Positions 57,247 through 64,000 of a stretch of 64,000 nt of DNA are shown here, piece by piece. The stretch is from Leucaena leucocephala (lineage: Eukaryota > Streptophyta > Magnoliopsida > Fabales > Fabaceae). Position numbers and translations under genes: made by a program. The stretch is taken from contig CM073558.1 in NCBI GenBank assembly GCA_037074615.1, positions 7,679,501-7,743,500 on the forward strand, in the 5' to 3' direction. Within the stretch, counting starts at the first letter, position 1; the number at the start of each line of letters is the position of its first letter. The notes beneath the pieces were generated by a model. It ran no database searches. It worked only from the letters and a program-made list of their open reading frames with translations, and was not told the DNA's origin.

Positions 57247-60200
57247 TTAAGGCAAGTTCTCCAGCATGGTTTTTGTCAAAGCTTCCATCATTAAGTAAAT
57301 TTGATCATCTTCAAAACTCTTTTTGTTTTGCTCGAACAACTGTAAGTTAGAAGTAATAAGTAAATATATACTAGATGTGATAAATTAAAAAAGTTTAAAT
57401 ATTGATAACTTCATACCTCATGTAATATATCCGTGATCCCTATCTTAATGATCTTATGCATATATCGGATTATATAATATTTGCACTCAACACTACAAGG
57501 TTGATGGTGGTATTAATAAAATGGAAAAATACAAAGCACATTAGTGACTGAAACTGAAAAATTAAAACTTAATTATTTGAAAAGTACTTACTCGAGGATA
57601 AATTCACGAAGGTTTAGGACTGCTGGGATGGCCTCTAACCAAGTTTAAGCATCGCACACTCTTATCTCCAATTAGAAAAAAAGATATCATATAACTTACT
57701 AAATTTTTATGTTAACAAATTTATTAAGAAAAACTCACGTGTTGACTATGGATGAAATATCGGTATCTAGCTTCCAAACAACCAATTGAACCAATACACC
57801 ACATTAGCTTCAGGGGACATGACAAGCATATTCTAATGTGTACTACAAAATATGAATAACGTTATATATGAATGTAGAATAATATGTATGAGTGTGCCAA
57901 GTATAAGAGTATACTTACCCTTTAATGTAAGTTGCAAAGTATATCTTCCTCTTGATATGGGTAATAATGTTGACCATGTACATAATCATCGAGCTCCTAT
58001 CAGTGCCTATCTCTTAGACACATAAAGCCATATGTGTCTCCTTTTGCTTCTTCCAAGCACTCTGATAGAAGTGGTTATTGTTAATAGAAAAATGAGTCAA
58101 TACTATACGAATGGTTAAACATAAAGTATTAAAATAAAGTTACAACTTACTATATGGCACATTATATAACAGTTGAATCTAACTCCTAAACATTGAGAAA
58201 TTGCACTATTTCATTCTTATCTAAGGTGAATTTATAAATCTCCTGTATGGTCAAAACCCAGACAGAATTATGAAACTAAGTGCTTCCTCCAATCCTGTTA
58301 TCATATTGTGGAGCATTGATAAAGCAAAATATCTTAAGGATATGTACTCAAGAAGATGTATAAGCTTATTTACTTCACCCTTTGAACCTCGGATTTATGT
58401 GGTGCATTTTTTGGTTTAGGCCCTTTGGGGTTTTCTTCTTTCTCCAGTGTGACCCTCTTTCTCAATTTGATCAGATGTGTTGGCCATATAATATACTGTC
58501 TTGGGTTTTCTCCAAAATTTTGACCTCGTCAATGGGGCAGGAAACCAGTGCAGTGCCTATATAGTTCTTTATGCGCTCTACTGTACCCTTGATATTTCCA
58601 TTAGGAATTGGCATTTGGTAAAGTGTTATGGCATTCCAGTACACAATACCATGAGTAACAAAGGATATAGCCCCTTGGTTTGTCACAATGTAAACACCAC
58701 ACTTTTCCCCATCGTCCTAGATGTGCTTAGGGGTAGGGTCAGGATAAGATGGTTGGGATATAAACTTCTCCCTATTGGTGCTGCCTTTCCCACTAGTCAC
58801 CACAGGAGAACCTTAAAAATATAAACAAAATTAGTCATGACAAAATACATGTTAAACATCCCATGACAAGAAATAAATGAATACATTTTTACCTTTAAAC
58901 TTTGGCCAGGTGTGGGGAAGTCCATCATCAGCATCGCTTGCTGGAACCTAGCATCTAAGAGCTCTTCAACTCTAGCATCCACCTTGTAGCATATATTGGC
59001 CAACTGCACTTGATGCTCTACTTTAAGTTCATCTTGAACCTTTTGCAATCGATCTTAAAGCATATCTACGGAGGGTGCACTTCTTCTTTGAGAGGTAGAG
59101 CCAACAAAATCCTTACGTATGACTCTTTTAGGGGCCCCTCTCATTCAATCTGGGTGATCAGGGGTCCTAATAGTTGTCTCCAAGGTGTTTATTCCTTTTT
59201 TAGGAATGAAATACCCTTGGGATGCCTGTTTCTCTAATGCATCACATAACATATACAAGTTACCAAGTTTAATGAACTGAAGAACAAGCAATAGAATATA
59301 AATTCTTAGTTTTTAAATTAGTTACTTACAATCATTTCAACAACTGTAGCAACCTTTGGAGTGATATATTGTCCCTTCTTTACCTTTATAACCTTCTTTT
59401 TTTGTTGGCGAGATGGACGTTGGGTGCTGATGGATGAAGAAGGGTATGAGGCAGTAGGAGTCAAATGCAATTGTTGTTTTCGCATCCTCCAACTGCTCTT
59501 GCATCATTTTCCTCTCAAGGATATTATACCTCCCTCAAGACATATAGTGCTGGTACATATTCTTCTTGGCTATTTCTTGATTTCTCTTACAAATAGCCTA
59601 TGAAAATGAAATAAAGTTAGATTAGTTTATTAAAATATACATTTATTACTAAAAAAGTTAATTAAAACTTTATAAGTAGTCTCTTCCCCTCGTTGATGAA
59701 ATAATGTTCAAGTTTTGTCACTAACATTAGGGTATATATCCTTCAGATGCTCCCCCATCTTGCTGCCTCGGAGGTAGTCCTTCACAAGGTTTAGGGTTTA
59801 GGGTATATGTAGTCTCTTTAACCTAATGAGACTACAAAAAATTTAATTAAAACTTTATAAATAGTCTCTTCCCATCATTGATGAAACAATGTCCAAGTTT
59901 TGTCACTAACATTAGGGTATATGTCCTTCAGATGCTCCCCCATCTTGCTGCCTCGGAGGTAGTCCTTCCCAAGGTTTGACTTAAAGTCCCTCAACTGTTC
60001 ATCGTATCGCTTTAAGATGCGATGCTTCATACTTGCAGTGTCGAGAATGCCAAAATTTTGTTGCGTGGAAGTTCAAAAAACATACGATGAAGCTGAAGGC
60101 ACAAAAATCATGAATAACTAAATTAGATAGGTGGAACATAGAATTAGAAATGTACTAAAATATCCTCCAAAATCATATCCTTATCTTTTTAGTCGACTGA

Positions 60201-60424
60201 CTTCCAGTTGTGGTTTGCAATGCTAATCTTAGCATGCACTATATGGCCAACATAGCTGTTCAGCGCTAGTCCATTTTGACCAGTTGTCTTCATGTCATCA
60301 TGAAACTAATAGGCAACCTCATGGGATTTTACCTCTCGCCTGTCCTAAAGACCCATTTCATATGGGTTGGGCCTATTTCTCTTTTTTTCCCATATTGATC
60401 AGAACTTGAACCTGAACCATCCAT
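57247..60424 (-). pseudogene. CACTA gene: transposase_24-like region, DUF8039-like region and Ulp1-like (C48) protease, decayed
   Basis: On the minus strand from an ATG at 60424 (MDGSGSSSDQYGKKREIGPT). The transposase_24-like part reads GQNGLALNSYVGHIVHAKIS and NHNWKSVD, then DKDMILEDILVHF (60280-60130). A coiled-coil-like exon at 59048-58880 reads QKVQDELKVEHQVQLANICY. A DUF8039-like part lies at 58690-58480 (PIPNGNIKGTVERIKNYIG). The Ulp1-like C48 peptidase part has SSMIMYMVNIITHIKRKIYF (about 57990), HWNMLVMSPEANVVYWFNWL (about 57840-57780) and SVECKYYII (about 57500). The catalytic His and Cys are present, but the Asp of the usual WLD is Asn. The last exon ends MLENLP at 57247. Introns are likely, and stops and frameshifts make it nonfunctional. 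Confidence 0.65.
59655..59985. repeat. Duplicated exon segment, offset 185 bp
   Basis: The block from attaaaacttta through gatgctcccccatcttgctg to gtagtcctt occurs at 59661-59795 and again at 59846-59980 with few differences. It lies inside the decayed CACTA gene. Confidence 0.85.
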
Positions 60425-61787
60425 ACTCTATTCAAAAAATAATAAATAAAGTTAAGAACATGATACAACTAATAGCACACTTGAAGTGATATATATATAC
60501 TCTAGTCATAAGCCTACAGAGTAATTTGACATAATATGCTCGATTTTTTAGCAACAAAATAGTTCAACAAAGCATGAATGCATGAAAAACATTTCACCAA
60601 CAACATAACAGTTCAACTAACAGCACACATGAATATGCTCGGCTTTTCAATAACAAAATAGTTCAGTCAGTTTTTCTGCAATAAAACACCCAACAGTTAT
60701 ATGAACAAACATATATATGAACAAAATTTATTCGATTATTCAGCAACAAAGTACCCAAAACTCCATAACCCACTCTAGTGAATCACTTGCCTACATACCC
60801 ACAGTGCGACATTTACATAGCATAAAATAATGAAGAGAAAGTGTGACTTACGACTTTGTAAATGATGATAAAGATAGTGAACGACGATGGAGTCACCAAA
60901 ATCAGTTGAAAAATGACAAAAAATTCCTTTCGTCCAAGTGTTTGGTGGTGTGGCAGAGAACAAGACTATAAGTGGTTATGTGAAAAGTAAATATGAAACT
61001 CATCAGGGATTAGGGTCAATAAATTTTTTGAATTTTTACCGCGATTTTTTTTTATCAAAAACCGCAGTTAAGTATACTTATAATAGCAATTGTTAATAAA
61101 ACTGCCGTAAAAAGTATGACGGTAAAGATTTTATATGGCAGTTTTTTTATAACAGTAGTTACAAGTATATGTAACGGCAGATTTTGTTAAATATCATTGT
61201 AAAAAGCCTTGATCCTAACTATATATATTTGAAGATAACATATATATTATCTTGAATCCAATAAATTAGACAATAAGCCAGTATGCCAATGGTATTTAGT
61301 AATTTGTTGCATTGTCAATTTATTGAATAAATTATATTTCTTGATTAATATTTTTTTCTCAAGATATGTGCACTTCAATTTTAATTTCTTTTAAGGTAAT
61401 TATCATTGCTGAATGTGTGCGCAACTAATTAAATAAGATAAAATTAATGTATTGATTTGTTGATCTTTGAGCAAATTGATCAGAACATTAATAACTAACT
61501 TTAGAAAATATTCTATTTTGACTATTTCTTACAAAATATTATATCAAACTATTCTTTACATTTTATAGAAATCTATCCCAGCTGCATGCCAAGTGCCAAA
61601 AAGTATAAAAAACATAGATATTAACAAAAGGTGTGAAGCCTTTCAATCAACTGTTAAAGCAAAGTCGTCTGAGTTTTTGGAGTCATCTGAAAGATGGTGG
61701 AAGCACTGATGGTTACATTGATGATGGAGATCATAATGGAGACACTTGACACTTTCTTGTAGGTTCTCTACCTATAGCTAGAGCTCT

Positions 61788-62042
61788 TCAACTGAGATCT
61801 CCAATGTATCTATTATGTTTATCCAATTCTTCAAGATGTTTAAGGAGGTCTGAAAATGAGAAAGCAGGTATAGGGTCTAGGATAGAATGCTTATCCTCTA
61901 AATCATCAAATGTTCTTTTATGTGAATGAGAAGGAGAAGAGGCAGAAGAGGATATCATTTTAAGAAAGTTGGAAAGAGAGTAAGACAAAGATAATGCAAC
62001 AGGAAACATATTGAGAAAATGGAAGTGGAACAAAGAGTACAA
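61788..62042 (-). other. Hypothetical 84-codon open frame
   Basis: Begins MYSLFHFHFLNMFPVALSLS and has a Ser-rich middle (MISSSASSPSHSHKRTFDDL) and an acidic, Leu-rich tail. It sits between the two right-end-like blocks of the family A CACTA. No domain was recognised. It could be a captured host fragment or chance. Confidence 0.2.
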
Positions 62043-62399
62043 TGGAAGGGTATTTAAGAATGAGGAAAAGACAGTTCGTAAGAAGTATCTGTTGGCATTC
62101 CCTCAAGATGGGTAGAAACGTTAGGAACCGAAGAAAGCAAGCTAAGAGATATACAATTTCTTTCTGCAGATAGGGTGCGATGGTAGGAAGACAGTATGAT
62201 TGTCTTATAACGTGATTGTCCTAAAATCGCTGTTATAAGTTCTCAAAATCACTTTTAACAGCGGTTGTATGAAAAATAACTGTACAAAGTTTCTAAAATA
62301 TATATTTATTTACGGATATGCCACCATTTTTTTACAGTGATTCTACTTTTAACCACACTAAAATAGCACTGTGATAAATATTTTTTCTAGTAATAATAC

Positions 62400-62600
62400 T
62401 ATATTTCTATATCTTCGGCCATCATAAACTAAGACTTCATATTGTCAACACTTCAGCTATGGTTGGAGGAACTACGATAAGTTCACTAGTGAAGCCACAA
62501 ATCCATTAAATGATTATCCTTCTCACATAGAACTCCACCACATCCACTAGCTCCACTTTGAAAAATTGATCCATCCACCACAAGCTTGATAACTAAAAAT
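62400..62600 (-). pseudogene. RNase H-like fragment (LINE or related), tentative
   Basis: The minus-strand translation reads KLVVDGSIFQSGASGCGGVL followed by CEKDNHLMDLW, similar to the start of the plant RNase H-like (RVT_3) domain (VDGS...G.GGVLRD). The match is short and the frame ends soon after, so the call is weak. Confidence 0.35.
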
Positions 62601-64000
62601 GTAATTTTAAATAGTTGATGAAAGAACTTTGCAGATGGGTGGGTTCAATATCACACATATCAACGTGCAATATAGAAAGCCTAGTGCCTATCAGAGTGAA
62701 GTTTTTGAAAAGTCAGCGGGACCATCTGCCCAAACTGAAGTATATTCCCATAATATTCACAAGGTGCGTCTATAAGTCCCCCAACAAAAATTTTACCTAG
62801 CAAAGTTGCAATAAAATAATTATAATATTAAGTTTCTGTTTTAAGAGATTTCTAAATGAGTTTTTCATTATTTCCAACTATTTTTTTGCCATATTTACAA
62901 CTATATTTTCTTGATTTCACAACTGATCTTTTTCATCAATTGCTATTTTGTTGTATGTCGAAAGAACTTTGGGATTAAAGTGTCATTTTAAGATTTTGAG
63001 AGACAAAATTGTCATTTTGTACTGACCAAAAGAATTAAAAAAAAATGTCATTATGTTCATTATTATCTGGGACAAAAGTGTCATTCTGTGTGATGAAGAC
63101 GTTTTGTGGAAAAGTCAACGCTTGAACTCGTCAAGATGGACATATGCATCTCTCACATCCAATGGAAAATAAAACGCCACTTCTCTTTGTATCTTTTGCT
63201 TGGAAAAAAGCATCTAAACATCACGTCAAAGCCCGCATATTTGAATCGGTGACAGAACCTTCAACTAGAATTTAAGAATATATCGTTTATATATTTTCTA
63301 AAAAAGAATTCTATAATTTTTCCTTAAAAATATATTGTTCATATATAACAAGATGTAAACAAGTAATTCAAATAATTAATTTATTAACGCAAATAAATTT
63401 ACTATGTTTAACGGTTAAGATCCGTGTATAGGGTGGCTTGAGAGCTTTTTATTTGTTTTAAAAGAAAATGGTAATAATAAGATGGAAAATTAATTCATTG
63501 CTACGTAATTATAAATTTACCTACTTTCTAATCAAGTTTTTTAAATGTTTTTATGGAGTCTCTACAGTTTTTTTTAGTTAAAAGAATTAATCCATATGCT
63601 TACAATCAATTAATTAAAGTTGATGTACATATTGACTAATATGATATATAAGTTGTTAATTTTAAAAAAAATAATATAATAAAATTTATTTACTATTAAC
63701 ATAAAAATAAAAATTATTATATATACTCATAATTGTTTTAGTATTATATCTGTATTTATTTTATTTTTATTTAAATTTATATGATAAAATTATTAGTAAT
63801 ATATACTAAATGAGAGTCGTATCATTAATTATTAATATTTATTTTTTATAAATTATAAATATATAAATTAATATATATAATTAAAGACATAATAAAAAGA
63901 AAACAAATTATAAAGATCAAATAATAAAATTCAAGAAAGAGGGTGTACAAATCAAAAGATCTATAGGATGAGATGAACAAAGCTCAACTTGTTCTTACTT
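62601..64000. other. AT-rich intergenic DNA
   Basis: No gene, RNA or defined repeat was recognised. A 61-codon frame at 62615-62800 has no domain. Confidence 0.35.

Larger units (their letters stand above)
56773..62395 (-). mobile_element. Large family A CACTA transposon
   Basis: The left end at 56773 is cactactagaaaaaaa, the same terminus as the 47602 element, followed by ggcggttaaaag/ggcagtttt subterminal motifs. The right end at about 62395 is tttttctagtaata, mutated. The gene inside runs on the minus strand (60424 to 57247). A right-end-like block also occurs at 60990-61215, about 1 kb before the outer end, so the right side is either composite or interrupted at 61220-62190. No 3-bp duplication is readable. 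Confidence 0.65.

Noticed and set aside
1..64000. Organellar or bacterial origin
   Set aside because: Plant UGT, SINEs, chromovirus, copia, hAT and CACTA elements together point to a nuclear plant chromosome; no organelle gene was seen.

Overview
The window is AT-rich nuclear DNA from a flowering plant, most likely a eudicot. The evidence is a plant secondary-metabolism UDP-glycosyltransferase (UGT72B type), a plant eight-cysteine-motif secreted protein, and plant-type transposons (CACTA with DUF4218/DUF4216, chromovirus, Ty1/copia, hAT, MULE, tRNA-derived SINEs). The species cannot be named from the sequence. Only two host genes look intact: the eight-cysteine-motif gene at 4300-4665 (minus) and the single-exon UGT at 15714-17141 (plus). 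A truncated UGT 5' end (about 19008-19205) and a full-length UGT pseudogene (49517-50926) show that the locus was once a small tandem UGT family.

Layout. 1-2929: a CACTA element (called family B here) broken by the right end of another CACTA type (family A). 3432-4041: two SINE insertions. 4300-4715: the eight-cysteine-motif gene. 5488-5994: a tandem repeat of about 109 bp. 6771-7073: a SINE with a perfect 16-bp target duplication. 7607-14101: a Mutator-like long-TIR element, split by a family B CACTA (7772-13987), which is itself split by a 3.1-kb LTR-like insertion (about 9235-12350). 15714-19205: UGT gene and UGT fragment. About 19960-36091: a third family B CACTA, apparently split by a minus-strand Tekay-like chromovirus (about 21000-34300), which holds two MITEs and a complete nonautonomous Athila-like LTR element (26990-33825). 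36862-49348: a copia element carrying an hAT transposon (40700-44777) and a small family A CACTA (47602-48621). 49517-50926: UGT pseudogene. 51211-51762: a second, uninterrupted copy of the long-TIR Mutator-like element. 52.9-55.2 kb: two further MITEs. 56773-62395: a large family A CACTA with a decayed minus-strand gene holding a transposase_24-like region and a Ulp1-like protease region. 62.4-64 kb: mostly featureless AT-rich DNA.

How it fits together. The host genes do not form a pathway. UGT72B enzymes glucosylate phenolics; the eight-cysteine protein is a small secreted lipid-transfer-like protein. Most of the window is nested transposon debris, and target-site duplications and interrupted reading frames give a relative order of insertion. 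No clearly new biological system was found. The least explained items are the reading frames in the nonautonomous LTR element (30.0-30.7 kb), the 3.1-kb LTR-like insertion with a tRNA-like polymerase III box pair, the unexplained 1.9-kb leader of the copia element, and a conserved internal promoter and motif array in three family B CACTA copies. All alignments were made by eye.
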